64,000 nt of DNA, from contig MKSW01000013.1 of the NCBI GenBank assembly GCA_001897425.1, forward strand, positions 211,500-275,499, in the 5' to 3' direction. Positions 25,048-34,438 of this stretch are shown here, piece after piece; within the stretch, counting starts at the first letter, position 1; the number at the start of each line of letters is the position of its first letter. This DNA comes from Actinobacteria bacterium 69-20. GTDB lineage: Bacteria; Actinomycetota; Actinomycetes; Mycobacteriales; Nakamurellaceae. Made by a program: the position numbers and the translations under genes. The notes under the pieces were generated by a model. The model ran no database searches and was not told the DNA's origin. It was given only the letters and a program-made list of their open reading frames with translations.

Positions 25048-28000
25048 TGCCGGTCGCCGTCGGGAAACTGTCGTCGACGCGGCTTCGGCAGCGCATCACC
25101 GACGAGTTTCTGCATGTGCTCGGGCAGGTCCTCCGGCAGGTCGACGTCGCTGACGGAAAGCACGGCTCTCGCCCAGCTGGCGGCGCTGGCGCTGTCCCCG
25201 CCGTATTGCGCGATGTGGATCAGGTCGCACAGCGGGATCGGGCTGTAAGGCTCGATACGGCGACCGGTCATCGCCGACTGTTCCGCGATGGCGACGTCAC
25301 CGATTGCGAGCGCGAGATCCGTTGCGGCATGGGCGGCGTCGATCACCGCCATGGGGAGTGTCCGGTCCTCCAAGCGCTCCGCCGCGGCCATCCAGGAGTA
25401 TGCCTGACCGCCGGCCTCGGGAAGGATCGGGCCACGGACCAAATCGAGCGCGCGCTGCAGATCCTCAAGCGCATCGCGGGCGTCGCCGACCTTCGAGCGG
25501 CGCTCGCTGCGGCGCACCAGGCGAGCGAACAGCTCGCTGTCGAGCAGCCGGTCGGTAAGGTAGTAGCCGCTGTCGCCGTGCGGGATGAACGGCTCTGCGC
25601 TCTCCGGGTCCTGGCCCAGCCAGGCGCGCAGCCGGGAGACCACAACCCGCCGGCCACCGGCGGACGGCTGCGCGCCATCGGGCCACAGGTCGGTAATGAA
25701 CTTGTCTGCGGTGACACCCTGCGCGTACAGCGCCAGATACACGGCAATCTCGACCTGGCGCGGCTGCGGCTTGCCGGGAGCGGGGCCGCGCCCGACCACC
25801 CGCGCCGTCCCGAGGATCGCGATCTTCGGCCGCCGAACAGTGTCCGCCTGCCACTCGGCAAGATCATCATCGAGCCTCCGATCCGGGTCACGAGACATCT
25901 CGCCATCTGCCAGACCGCCCAGTTGCTTCGGCCGGTCCCGTGGCTCGGTCGTCAACGTGCCGTTGGTTGCGTACGGTATGCCGTCGGCGAGAACAGTTGC
26001 AGCGCCGTCTGTCTCGCCATCGAGTATGACGTCATTCATCGCGGCGCTCTTGTCGGCGAGATCCACGGTCGCATCGGTCGTGAGGTTGTCGAGCCGCTGG
26101 AAGTCGATAGCGTCCTCGTGCGTCGTAACCTCGTCGGTAGCGGTTTCGTCGGTGTCGGGCTCGGCTGCGAAGAGGCCGATCAGCGCAACGAACTCGTCAT
26201 CGGCGGTTCCGGCGATCGTGATCGGCTCGCGGCCGAAGATCGTTGGGATCATCGCGGTGCCGTCGGCGGTGATCTCGACGCTGGTGGCGATGCCGGGGTT
26301 GGGGCCGCTGGTGATCAGTGCGGCGGCGGCCGGCGGCCCGGCTTGAAGTGATTTGATGAGGTCGGCGGACGCTTCGACGGCGGCGATATCGCGCTCGTCG
26401 GCGATCAACACGTGTGGTTCCCACGCGTCGGCGTATGCAGTTTCCGTTCGAGTCTTGGAGATTCGTTCGTCGCGGAGCAGTTCGCGGATCGATTTCGTGT
26501 GCACGGCAAGGGCTTTCACCTCGAATGCCAAGTCTTTGACGGTCTGGATTCGATCCGTATCGAGCGCACGCATCCCATCGGCTCTGTCAGCAACGTTGAG
26601 GTGGATACCGTCGGTCCACGGCGATTGGGACAGCTCGAGAATGAGGTGGTTGATCAGCTGGCCGGCGCGCTGCTGGTCGCCGCCGATATGCAGTGCGCCG
26701 ATCTGTTCGAGGTTGATCATGGCGATGCGCCCGTCGGTCGTGGTGCCGACGGTGGCTATGGCCGGGAGCGCTGCGAGCTTTTCGTAGTCGATAGCAACGT
26801 CCGGCGTCGCTTCCGGCAGTCGCATGGTCCAGGCGGTGTTCCTGCCGGTAAGCGGCTCAGGCGGCGGGGTCGGCTTGGCTGGAAGCAGTTCTATCGAGTC
26901 GGTGTCGATCAGCACGCCGACGATGCCGACGTCGCCGTGCTTCGCGAGGATCGGCGTGATGATGCGCAGTGCTCGGTTGATCCGCTCCGGCGTGCTCCGG
27001 CTGGCGCGGCGGCGCAGGGCTCCTTCGGCCCGGGCTTCGAGTTCCGTCGGCGGTTGCGGTGTGCGCTGGCCCGGGCGACGCGATTGCTCCAGTCGTCTGC
27101 GCGTGAGCAGCAGCCCGGCCCAGACGATCGCGGCGGTCAGCGTGGTGACGCCCGCGAGCAGCAGGTTCCTTTGCGACAACAGCTCGCCGGTCTCGTTTGC
27201 GCCGACGGCTGGGTCCCTCGATATCGGGTCCGAACGAGTTCCGGGTGCAGCGGCGCTTGCAGCGGTATTGGCGTCCGGGCTGCCCGTACTATGTACGCGA
27301 TCCTGGATGCCTGAGTCGCCAGACGTGGCTTCGTTTGGGGTGCCCGCATCGGCTCGTCCGTGTGCGGCGGGCACCGCCGAGCCATCGGCCTGGCGCGCAG
27401 AAGCCGGCGCCCCGGCACCGCTGCCGTCCGAGGTAGTGCCAGCAGACTGCTGCGGACCATCCGCCCCGCTGCGGGCCGGTGCGTCGGGCGCGGGGATGTG
27501 GATGGTTTGGCCGGGGTGGATGAGGTCGGGGTTGGCGATGTGGTTCGCGGCGGCGAGTTCCGGATACAGGTTGGCGTCGCCGAGTTCGTCGAGGGCGATC
27601 TGGGACAGGGTGTCGCCGGGTTCGACGACGACGGTCTCGGCGGCGCCGTGGCCGCCGGCATGGGGACCGGCCGCGGGGGTGCCGCCTTGTCCGGGCGGGA
27701 TGTGTGCGCCGGCAGGCAGTTGCAGGATCCAGCCGGGGAGCAGGAATCTCGCGGAATCGAGAGCGCGCCCGTCGGGCTGGGTGTGGCCTTCGTTGAGGGC
27801 GGCGATCTCGACGAAACGGCGGCCGTTGCCCAGGGTCTTTTCCGCGATCGACCAGAGGTTGTCGCCCTTCGACACGGTCCACGTCGGCCCGGTCTCAGCC
27901 GCGCGCTGCATGGTGCGGGTGGGCGCAGTGGGATGGAACGTCATACCCGCCTGGCCGTGATGTGCGGCGGGTGACGCCGACTGGAACGGGGATGCCATTG

Positions 28001-28424
28001 CCACGACGGCAACCGGTGCGGGGTGTGGCAGCAGCGGCATGCTGGCGGCGATCGCCGGCGTGGCGGAGGTGGCGATGGTGCCGGCGATGAGCATGCCGAC
28101 GAGAAGGCCGGCGGCGGATTGCGGCAGGTGCAGGCCGGGCAGGTGCCAGTCGGGCCGGCGGGCGATGCGGGAGACGATCTCCATGAGCACGGTGATGGCG
28201 AAGATGGCCCAGGCGACGAAGCCGACGATGACGAGGAAGCCGAGGAACACATGGCCGGTGTCGCGTTCGGTCAGGCGCTGCCAGATCTCGGCGAGCCCGG
28301 GCACGTGGTCGGGTAGCAGCGGGCCGCCGAGCTTGTAGAGAGCGTACGGGGCGCCGATCAGCATTGCGGCCAGGGCTATCAGGGCGATGAGGCGGCGGAC
28401 TTGGCGGGCGACGAAGGCGATCAT
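25044..28424 (-). CDS. large membrane protein with two LysM domains and a BTAD-type C-terminus
   Basis: 1126 residues. Order: two N-terminal membrane helices plus a third around residue 110; an extracytoplasmic part with LysM 1 (WTVSKGDNLWSIAEKTLGNG, about 180-225) and LysM 2 (VVVEPGDTLSQIALDELGD to GQTIHIP, about 265-315); a Ser/Pro/Ala linker; another helix (about 415-435); then a cytoplasmic region ending in an OmpR-like winged helix (KIAILGTARVVGRG, RRVVVSRLRAWLG, about 865-935) and a BTAD/TPR segment. LysM binds peptidoglycan and BTAD is typical of SARP regulators. It may sense the cell wall or anchor the pilus machine. Overlaps its neighbours by 4 nt on both sides. Confidence 0.8.
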   Translation of the reverse strand: MIAFVARQVRRLIALIALAAMLIGAPYALYKLGGPLLPDHVPGLAEIWQRLTERDTGHVFLGFLVIVGFVAWAIFAITVLMEIVSRIARRPDWHLPGLHLPQSAAGLLVGMLIAGTIATSATPAIAASMPLLPHPAPVAVVAMASPFQSASPAAHHGQAGMTFHPTAPTRTMQRAAETGPTWTVSKGDNLWSIAEKTLGNGRRFVEIAALNEGHTQPDGRALDSARFLLPGWILQLPAGAHIPPGQGGTPAAGPHAGGHGAAETVVVEPGDTLSQIALDELGDANLYPELAAANHIANPDLIHPGQTIHIPAPDAPARSGADGPQQSAGTTSDGSGAGAPASARQADGSAVPAAHGRADAGTPNEATSGDSGIQDRVHSTGSPDANTAASAAAPGTRSDPISRDPAVGANETGELLSQRNLLLAGVTTLTAAIVWAGLLLTRRRLEQSRRPGQRTPQPPTELEARAEGALRRRASRSTPERINRALRIITPILAKHGDVGIVGVLIDTDSIELLPAKPTPPPEPLTGRNTAWTMRLPEATPDVAIDYEKLAALPAIATVGTTTDGRIAMINLEQIGALHIGGDQQRAGQLINHLILELSQSPWTDGIHLNVADRADGMRALDTDRIQTVKDLAFEVKALAVHTKSIRELLRDERISKTRTETAYADAWEPHVLIADERDIAAVEASADLIKSLQAGPPAAAALITSGPNPGIATSVEITADGTAMIPTIFGREPITIAGTADDEFVALIGLFAAEPDTDETATDEVTTHEDAIDFQRLDNLTTDATVDLADKSAAMNDVILDGETDGAATVLADGIPYATNGTLTTEPRDRPKQLGGLADGEMSRDPDRRLDDDLAEWQADTVRRPKIAILGTARVVGRGPAPGKPQPRQVEIAVYLALYAQGVTADKFITDLWPDGAQPSAGGRRVVVSRLRAWLGQDPESAEPFIPHGDSGYYLTDRLLDSELFARLVRRSERRSKVGDARDALEDLQRALDLVRGPILPEAGGQAYSWMAAAERLEDRTLPMAVIDAAHAATDLALAIGDVAIAEQSAMTGRRIEPYSPIPLCDLIHIAQYGGDSASAASWARAVLSVSDVDLPEDLPEHMQKLVGDALPKPRRRQFPDGDRQ

Positions 28425-28993
28425 GGGGTGCCTCCCTGCTGATAGACGACCTGGGCCTGGCCCGCTCCGGTGACGGTGAACGCGTCGATACCGACCAGCG
28501 GCAGGAACACCGTGTCCTGGTGCAGGGTGACGGTCGCGGCGACGTCCAAACCTGTGACGGTGACCGTTCCGGTGGCACCCGCCGCCGTCAGGTAGTCCTG
28601 CGCCGCAAAGTTGGCGGCTTCCGGGTCGATCGCGACATCACCGGGCCGGTAGGTCGCGGCCGCCGCGCGGGCCGCCTCGGAAGCGATCGCCCCGGCGTGG
28701 TCCAGCGCCCGGGCCTTGGCTCCGCCGTCGACGACCAGCCCGAGGATCATCATCAGCGCGACCGCGGCGATGAGCATCATCAGGGACATTCCGCCGGAAC
28801 CGGCGTCGGAGCGCCAATCGATGCGCTTGCTCGTCGCCAGCCGGTCGTGATCCGATGGTCTGCCCGGTCGCGGCGATTCCGGCTGCGCCGCCCGCACCGC
28901 GGGCTGGTCACGTTCCGCCACTGTCGCAGGCGAATGACGGCCCCGCTGCCGCACGGTATGGCTCGAGACTGGTTGCGCTGGTGTGGGTTTCAC
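28421..28993 (-). CDS. TadG-like pilus-assembly protein
   Basis: 190 residues from GTG 28993 (GTGA overlap with the upstream gene). Long basic N-terminal tail, then GSGGMSLMMLIAAVALMMILGLVVDGGAKARALDHAGAIASEAAR, the single helix plus small-residue run typical of TadG/TadE pseudopilins (about residues 66-110). The extracytoplasmic C-terminal part is beta-rich. Located at the pilus base in known Tad systems. Confidence 0.75.
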   Translation of the reverse strand: MKPTPAQPVSSHTVRQRGRHSPATVAERDQPAVRAAQPESPRPGRPSDHDRLATSKRIDWRSDAGSGGMSLMMLIAAVALMMILGLVVDGGAKARALDHAGAIASEAARAAAATYRPGDVAIDPEAANFAAQDYLTAAGATGTVTVTGLDVAATVTLHQDTVFLPLVGIDAFTVTGAGQAQVVYQQGGTP

Positions 28994-29445
28994 AGTCCCT
29001 CCCGATCCGGGTCGAGCGGGCTGGCCGCGGTCGCGGTGACGGTGTGGCTGCCGGGCCAGCCGGGGATCGCGAGATCAGACCAGGCGACGGTGCAGTCGAC
29101 CGTGACCGTGACGTGCGCAGGCGTGCCGGGCGCGGCCGTCAATCCGGTCGTGTCGACGGTGATCGTGTCGGTTTGACAGTCGATGCCCTGGTTGCGGAGG
29201 CTTGTGGTGACGACCAATCGCGCCTCGGCTTCGGCCTCGGTCGGGGTGTGTTGGGCGCTGGCTGCGCGCGCCCCGGCAGCGGCCGCCTGTTGAACGCGGG
29301 ACTCGCCCGTCGCGGTGCGCCCGGCGGCGACTCCGACCAGGATGATCAGGACGATGGCGGGGGTGATGATCACGAGTTCGAGCGCGGGCGCGGCCGAACC
29401 CCGATCCGACATCGCCTGCCTCAGCACGTGTTTGATCCGGTTCAT
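28990..29445 (-). CDS. TadE-like minor pilin
   Basis: 151 residues from ATG 29445 (ATGA overlap with the previous gene). DRGSAAPALELVIITPAIVLIILVGVAAGRTATGESRVQQAAAAGARAAS is the canonical TadE pattern: short basic leader, E in position five of the hydrophobic helix, then an Ala-rich helix. Two cysteines occur in the C-terminal domain (GIDCQTD and TVDCTVAW). Likely substrate of the prepilin peptidase. Confidence 0.8.
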   Translation of the reverse strand: MNRIKHVLRQAMSDRGSAAPALELVIITPAIVLIILVGVAAGRTATGESRVQQAAAAGARAASAQHTPTEAEAEARLVVTTSLRNQGIDCQTDTITVDTTGLTAAPGTPAHVTVTVDCTVAWSDLAIPGWPGSHTVTATAASPLDPDREGL

Positions 29446-29897
29446 GGCAGGGTCTCGATGTTGGCGGAGGCCTGCCCAGCGACATGCGGATGGGCCAGCG
29501 GGACCAGGTTCGGGGCGGCCGCTGTGACGGTCACGGTGATCTGCTGGCCGGCCTGGGTGACGGTGATGACAGCATCCGTGAGCGTTCCGGCGGCCTTGCC
29601 GGTGACGAAGTTCTCGGCGGCTTGCCTGCCCCGGTCGGTCGAGGCCGGTGCCTGTGTTGCGGCGCGTACCCCGGCCTGCGCAGCGGCGACCGCGAGGGAC
29701 CGGGCGTAGGAGTGCAGGCCGAACTGGACGCCGCCGAAGATCAACAGCAGCACGGTGGGCATGAGCAGGATGAACCCGAGCGATGCGCCGCCCGAGCCGC
29801 GCTCCCCAGACCACCGGCCCCGGCACAACGGCACGCTGCCGCGCTGTCCGCTGCGGGTTTCGCGGCGCGGTGGGGGTTGGGGTCGGATTTTCGTCAT
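29442..29897 (-). CDS. TadE-like minor pilin
   Basis: 151 residues from ATG 29897 (TTG 29912 is in frame). GERGSGGASLGFILLMPTVLLLIFGGVQFGLHSYARSLAVAAAQAGVRAAT is a TadE helix following an Arg-rich leader. The paralogous gene downstream has the same size, suggesting an old tandem duplication. Together with the TadG-like protein it completes the usual TadE-E-G trio of actinobacterial pilus loci. Confidence 0.8.
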   Translation of the reverse strand: MTKIRPQPPPRRETRSGQRGSVPLCRGRWSGERGSGGASLGFILLMPTVLLLIFGGVQFGLHSYARSLAVAAAQAGVRAATQAPASTDRGRQAAENFVTGKAAGTLTDAVITVTQAGQQITVTVTAAAPNLVPLAHPHVAGQASANIETLP

Positions 29898-29930
29898 GGC
29901 TGGTGCCGCCAACTCGTTGGGCCGGATCGG

Positions 29931-30146
29931 TTAGGGGTTGAGGTCGGCGGTTTTGGAGTGGATGACGGCGACGATGGCGGCGACCACGATGCCGGCTGCG
30001 ACCACGCCGCCGATGGCGATCAGGACGTGTTCCAGTGAGACGCCGCCGGAGCCGCGTTCGGGTTCGACGCATAGCGCTTCCACTCTGCGTCGCAGGGTGA
30101 GCATGATCGTGGAGTACAGCATGGTAGCGAACGATGAGATAGTCAT
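29931..30146 (-). CDS. flp: Flp-type major pilin candidate
   Basis: 71 residues from ATG 30146 with GGAGGAG 5-8 nt upstream, the best ribosome-binding site of the operon, which fits a highly expressed pilin. Basic leader (TLRRRVEALCVEPERG), then GSGGVSLEHVLIAIGGVVAAGIVVAAIVAVIHSK: cleavage after Gly with Glu at +5 or so of the hydrophobic helix, as in Flp prepilins. Very short C-terminus (TADLNP). Also similar to DUF4244 pilin-like proteins of actinobacteria. Confidence 0.75.
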   Translation of the reverse strand: MTISSFATMLYSTIMLTLRRRVEALCVEPERGSGGVSLEHVLIAIGGVVAAGIVVAAIVAVIHSKTADLNP

Positions 30147-30202
30147 TTCGGCTCCTCCAGGTGGGTGCGGGACGGGTTGCGGCACAGGGCATGTGGTGCC
30201 TT

Positions 30203-31111
30203 TCAGGTTGCGGTCAGCTGGGTGATCGCCGGGTAGAGCAGGAATGCCATGGTGGCCATCGCAAGCAGCGCTTTGGGGATGGCCATGCGGCCGGAGGCGA
30301 CCTGGGCGGCGGCGATCTCGTCGGTTTGCAGTTGGGCGCGTAGCGAAGTGGCGCGGGCGAGCAGCGTGTCGTAGATGGCGGCGCCCTGGGTGCCGGCCCC
30401 GGCGGTGATCGCGGACAGGTCGGCGAGTTCGTCGACGCCCATTTCCTCGGCGAGGTCGGCGATGCCCTGCCAGTGGGAGTGTCCGGCCCGGGTGGCCGAG
30501 TCGATCGCGCCCTTGATCCGTCGGAACGTCCACAGGGGCGATGCGGCGGCCGCGTCGTCGAGGGCGGCGCCGGGGCCGGCTCCTGCGGCGCGGTGCAGCG
30601 CGACCAGTTGCAGGAAGGCAACCAGGCTGTGGCGCATTTCCAGCCGTGCCTGGTCAGCTTTGCCGGTGACGTGGCTGGCGACAGCGACCCACACGAGCGC
30701 GGCGCATGCAGCGGCAATACCGGCGGGAATGACCGCCGGAACATGCAGGCCGAACGCCGTGAAGATCAGCAGATAGATCGGACCGACCAACAACGTCGCC
30801 GCAGTCAGCGCGACGCGGGTGAGCAGGAACTCGCCGCGCCGCATCCCGATCACCGCCAGGTCACCGTCCGGGGTGGTGAGGTGGGTTGCGGCAAGCCACG
30901 TCTCGAACCTGGCCTGCATAGCGGCGATCCCGGTGGCAGGTTTATCGGGCTGCCCGGCTTGCACAATGGTGCTGGCAGCGCTGGTGTGGCCGGGCATGCG
31001 CAGTGCGGCGAGCAAGTCCGGCCGGCCCGGGACCAGCGCGGTGATGATCATGGCGATGCCGAGGCCGGCCGCGCCACCCGCCGCAAACAAACCCAGCATG
31101 GACGGGCTCAT
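30203..31111 (-). CDS. tadC: TadC-type inner-membrane platform protein
   Basis: 302 residues. GspF/TadC-like, with two N-terminal helices (GLFAAGGAAGLGIAMIITAL and the pair around LLVGPIYLLIFTAFGL and VIPAGIAAACAALVW) and a cytoplasmic four-helix domain (about 165-270) before the last helix (IPKALLAMATMAFLLYPAITQ). Part of the membrane platform driven by the TadA ATPase. Overlaps tadB by 4 nt. Confidence 0.85.
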   Translation of the reverse strand: MSPSMLGLFAAGGAAGLGIAMIITALVPGRPDLLAALRMPGHTSAASTIVQAGQPDKPATGIAAMQARFETWLAATHLTTPDGDLAVIGMRRGEFLLTRVALTAATLLVGPIYLLIFTAFGLHVPAVIPAGIAAACAALVWVAVASHVTGKADQARLEMRHSLVAFLQLVALHRAAGAGPGAALDDAAAASPLWTFRRIKGAIDSATRAGHSHWQGIADLAEEMGVDELADLSAITAGAGTQGAAIYDTLLARATSLRAQLQTDEIAAAQVASGRMAIPKALLAMATMAFLLYPAITQLTAT

Positions 31112-32076
31112 GACGACGCCCCCGTCATACCCGTGCCGCGATATGTTGCCGCAGCACTTCCCGGAGCAGCGTTCCTGGCGGTGACGCTCGCGGCTTTCCC
31201 TTCGTCGTGTGTCAAAAGCCGAGCTGGGCTGGGGGTGATCGACAGCCTGCGGAGCATGACGAGCGCGCCGATCACGATGGCGGCCAGCAGAGCGAGGACG
31301 AGCTGTCCGGTGATGGTGCCGTAGACCTTGGCGTAGGAGGTGAACGCGGCCACGGCGACGACGAACAGGATTTGGACGATGACGATGGTGCGCGCCTCCG
31401 ATCTAGGCTCGGCCCGGTCGGTTTCGATCCGGCGGCGCGCGGCGACATCGTCGGCGAGCTGCCGGGCGAGCACGCGCAGCATGTCCGGGGTGCGCGCCGA
31501 CGGGGCGGTCACGGCGATGCCCAGGGCGATGACGACCATGTCGCCGAGCGGGTCGTCGATGTCGTCGGCGAACCGGCGCAGCGCTTGCTGTCGGTCGCCG
31601 CGCGGGGAGGACAGGCCGGCTGCCAGCCGGGTTGTCGGTTCTTTGATGGCGGCCGGAGCGTGGGCCGCAGCGTTGACGATGGTTTGGATCGGTGAAGCGC
31701 CGGCGGCCATGGAGTCGGCAAGGCGCCGAACCCACTCCTCCAGGCCTTGGAGCACGTCGATGCGGCGTTTGGCGATGGCGGCGGCGCCGAAGAAGTACGG
31801 CAACCCCGGCACCGCCAGGGCCGTGACGATTCCGGCGACGGGCCAGCCCGACACCGCCCACACAGCGACACCGGCCAGTATCGCAATCGCGATCGTGCGG
31901 CCCTGTTTACCGGTGACGGCCTGACGCCAGCGCAGCAACGACGCCGACCGGGCCGCCGGACCAGGTGTCGCTGGCTGCGATCCGGGGTCGCGGCCGTAGA
32001 TGCCGGCGGCCACCAGGAGGGTGCCGGCGATGAGAGTGGCTCCGCAGATCGCGGACAGCAGCGGGATCATCGTCAT
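31108..32076 (-). CDS. tadB: TadB-type inner-membrane platform protein
   Basis: 322 residues. First helix LLSAICGATLIAGTLLVAAGIY, central helices (IAIAILAGVAVWAVSGWPVAGIVTALAVPGLPYFFGAA), a cytoplasmic GspF-like domain (LEEWVRRLADSMAAGASPIQTIVNAA, about 115-225) and two C-terminal helices (IVIVQILFVVAVAAFTSY and LVLALLAAIVIGALVML). Pairs with TadC. Overlaps both tadA and tadC by ATGA. Confidence 0.85.
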   Translation of the reverse strand: MTMIPLLSAICGATLIAGTLLVAAGIYGRDPGSQPATPGPAARSASLLRWRQAVTGKQGRTIAIAILAGVAVWAVSGWPVAGIVTALAVPGLPYFFGAAAIAKRRIDVLQGLEEWVRRLADSMAAGASPIQTIVNAAAHAPAAIKEPTTRLAAGLSSPRGDRQQALRRFADDIDDPLGDMVVIALGIAVTAPSARTPDMLRVLARQLADDVAARRRIETDRAEPRSEARTIVIVQILFVVAVAAFTSYAKVYGTITGQLVLALLAAIVIGALVMLRRLSITPSPARLLTHDEGKAASVTARNAAPGSAAATYRGTGMTGASS

Positions 32077-33554
32077 ACCCGCTCACCTGCCTCCCAGGGT
32101 TGCGGCCAGGCGCCGTTGGCGGCACTCAGCCAGGTGAGGTCGAAACCGGTACGGCGGCACCAGGTTTGGTTCTCGGGAAGGTGCTGCGGGTAGCCGCGCG
32201 GGTCATCCGGCCGGCCCGGGTCGGGGGCGAAGATGCCGGTGGTGGCGGGCTGGCCGTTCTCCCCGACCGGGCCGACCTCCACAATGTCGGACACGAACCT
32301 GCGCTTTCGTCCCGCCACGGTCGGGATGGTGTCGATGTAGATGATGAGGTCGACGGCGGTGGCGATCTGGGCCATCGCCGCGTCGTGGTTCCAGTTCGGC
32401 TTGTGCTCCCCCAATAGCGACGCGAGGGCTTCGAAGGTGCCGGTGGCGGAGTCGGCGTGGAATGTGGCCATCGATCCCTTCATGCCGCGCGACATGGCCG
32501 CGAGCATGGGGATGACCTCGGCGCCGCGGACCTCGCCGACCAGGATCCGCTCCAGCCCGTGGCGCAGCAGCTCCGGGAAAATGTCGGCCAGGGTGACCTC
32601 GCCGGCGGCCTTGCCGTCCGGGCCGCGCTCCCCCGTCGCCGGCCGTGCCTCGGCCGGCAGGATCAGCGGGAACCGGCCGGACAGCTCGTGCAGCAGCAGC
32701 TCGTACTCGGTCTCCAACGTCGCGAACCGCTCCATGTCCGGAAGACACCTGGCCAGCGCTCGCAACAGCGTGGTCTTACCGGCGCCCGGCGATCCCACGA
32801 TCAGCATCGAGCGATGCGCGGTGACGGCGGCGGCCAGGAACGCGGCCATCGACCTCGAGATCGTGCCCATATCGGTGAGCTGGTCCAAGGTGACGTCGAC
32901 GAAGCGGTGGCGGCGGATCGTGACCTGCGGATGCGGGGTGATCGACCACTGCGCCGCCAGGCGGGAGCCGTCCGGCAGGCGGATGTTCAAAAACGGCCAG
33001 GCCGTGGTGACGGCCCGCTCGTTCTGGCCGTGATACGTGGCGATCGACCGCAGCTGCTCCAGCAGATCCGCGTCGGATTCGGCGACCGGGGCGACTGTTT
33101 CGCTGTGCCCGTCGGCGAAGCGCTTGATCGCCGGAGCGGCGCCGTTGATGAATATCTCCTCCACCTCGTCGTCTTGCAGGAGCTGTTCGATGCGGCCCAG
33201 GCCGAACATCGCCGCCAACACCGCCTCGCCCAGCGCCGCCTCCTGCCTCGCGGTCGGCGGATTCCCGGCGGCGGTCTCCGCATCAGCCCACGCTGCCGTG
33301 CGCTCGCCGATCAACCCGATGGCCAGCTGCCGCTGCTCGGCCCGATCCAAACCCGGCCCGCCGTCCTGGCTGTAACGGTCCAGGTCCGCGTTCACCTCGG
33401 TTTGGATGCGGCGAACAATCGCGAAATCAACTGCCGCAGGCTGGGTTTCATCACGGAGCCATGCGGCACGCGGGCCGCCGTTGCGATCGTCGCCCCAATC
33501 ATCACTGGGGTGGGGATTAGTGCCGTTGATGCGGCCGTTCAGGATCGACGTCAT
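32073..33554 (-). CDS. tadA: TadA/CpaF secretion ATPase
   Basis: 493 residues from ATG 33554 (overlap of 4 nt with the upstream tadZ-like gene). VirB11/CpaF family: N-terminal domain with VEEIFINGAAPAI, Walker A GSPGAGKTTLL (about 251-261), Asp box and Walker B region (ILVGEVRGAEVIPMLAAMSRGMKGSMATFHAD). Hexameric ATPase that polymerises the pilus at the inner membrane. In a conjugative element a VirB11-like role in the transfer channel is an alternative, but the linked TadB/C and Flp genes favour the pilus. Confidence 0.9.
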   Translation of the reverse strand: MTSILNGRINGTNPHPSDDWGDDRNGGPRAAWLRDETQPAAVDFAIVRRIQTEVNADLDRYSQDGGPGLDRAEQRQLAIGLIGERTAAWADAETAAGNPPTARQEAALGEAVLAAMFGLGRIEQLLQDDEVEEIFINGAAPAIKRFADGHSETVAPVAESDADLLEQLRSIATYHGQNERAVTTAWPFLNIRLPDGSRLAAQWSITPHPQVTIRRHRFVDVTLDQLTDMGTISRSMAAFLAAAVTAHRSMLIVGSPGAGKTTLLRALARCLPDMERFATLETEYELLLHELSGRFPLILPAEARPATGERGPDGKAAGEVTLADIFPELLRHGLERILVGEVRGAEVIPMLAAMSRGMKGSMATFHADSATGTFEALASLLGEHKPNWNHDAAMAQIATAVDLIIYIDTIPTVAGRKRRFVSDIVEVGPVGENGQPATTGIFAPDPGRPDDPRGYPQHLPENQTWCRRTGFDLTWLSAANGAWPQPWEAGERV

Positions 33555-34438
33555 GACGCGCCGCCCACCCGGACTGCGGCCGGTTCCGGGGTGCGAGAGG
33601 GATGTCGCGCGGCGCTCGCCTCGCTGGTCCGGCCGGCACGATGCACGGCCTGCGCCGTGGCGGGCCCGGTTGCGATCGTGTCTGGCTCGCCTTGCCGCGC
33701 AAGGGATGTCGCGAGTTTGGCCGCGGATCGCATCAGCGGCGTCGACGCGATCTGGCGGGGCGCGGGCAGTGCGTCGACGAGCGCGCCCGCTGAAGCCGCA
33801 TCCCAGGCCAGCATGCCGGCGACCGGCGCGATATCTGCCATCGCGGCGCGGATGTCGCGCTCCGAATACGGCCGGCCCGCACCAACGATCACCGAACGCA
33901 GGACCCAGTCCTCTGCGCTGGAGGCACGCTGCGTGGACGTGCCCAATATCTCCCCCGCCACCGCCGCGACAGTCTGCGCAGCGTGGACGGCGGGAAGCGT
34001 GGAGCGCATCGCGACGAGGACCAGGTCGGCAGCAACCGACAGCGCGTCGTGGCGCACCGGTGCGGGGATGCGGCCGGCGTCGACGATCACGTCCACGCCA
34101 AGATCCGCGAGCGCTACGGCGATGGCGGGGTAGTCGATGGCTTCTGTCTGCCGGGTCGTACCGGCACCGGGTAGTAGCCACCGGTTCTCGTCGAGGGTGA
34201 CGACGTTCGCCCAGATCGCCTCGACCATGCCGGAGCGTCTCGCGGCGACGCGAACGCCGGTCAGGCCCCGGCCTCCGACATCCGCCCCGGCGGCGTAGCC
34301 GAGCACCAGCGAGCCGCCTGCCGGGTCGGCCTCGATCAGCAGTACCGGGCGGGGCCAGGTGAGCGTCAAACTCAACGCGGACGCTGATGCGCCGGGCGAT
34401 CCCTTTCCTGCGATGACGGAGATGATCATGGCTGTCAT
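33551..34438 (-). CDS. tadZ: TadZ/CpaE-like ParA-family ATPase
   Basis: 295 residues from ATG 34438. Deviant Walker A (VIAGKGSPGASASALSLTLTWP, residues about 7-28: the terminal Lys/Thr pair of a normal P-loop is replaced by Ala-Ser), Walker A' region (VLLIEADPAGGSLVLGYA) and VDVIVDAGR as Walker B. Such degenerate MinD/ParA proteins localise Tad machines to a pole. The altered P-loop suggests weak or no ATP hydrolysis. It is not a plasmid partition ParA, because no ParB follows. Confidence 0.75.
   Translation of the reverse strand: MTAMIISVIAGKGSPGASASALSLTLTWPRPVLLIEADPAGGSLVLGYAAGADVGGRGLTGVRVAARRSGMVEAIWANVVTLDENRWLLPGAGTTRQTEAIDYPAIAVALADLGVDVIVDAGRIPAPVRHDALSVAADLVLVAMRSTLPAVHAAQTVAAVAGEILGTSTQRASSAEDWVLRSVIVGAGRPYSERDIRAAMADIAPVAGMLAWDAASAGALVDALPAPRQIASTPLMRSAAKLATSLARQGEPDTIATGPATAQAVHRAGRTSEASAARHPSRTPEPAAVRVGGAS

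Noticed and set aside
33551..34438. Plasmid-partition ParA
   Set aside because: Degenerate P-loop, no ParB or centromere next to it, and coupling to tadA and the SAF gene fits TadZ.
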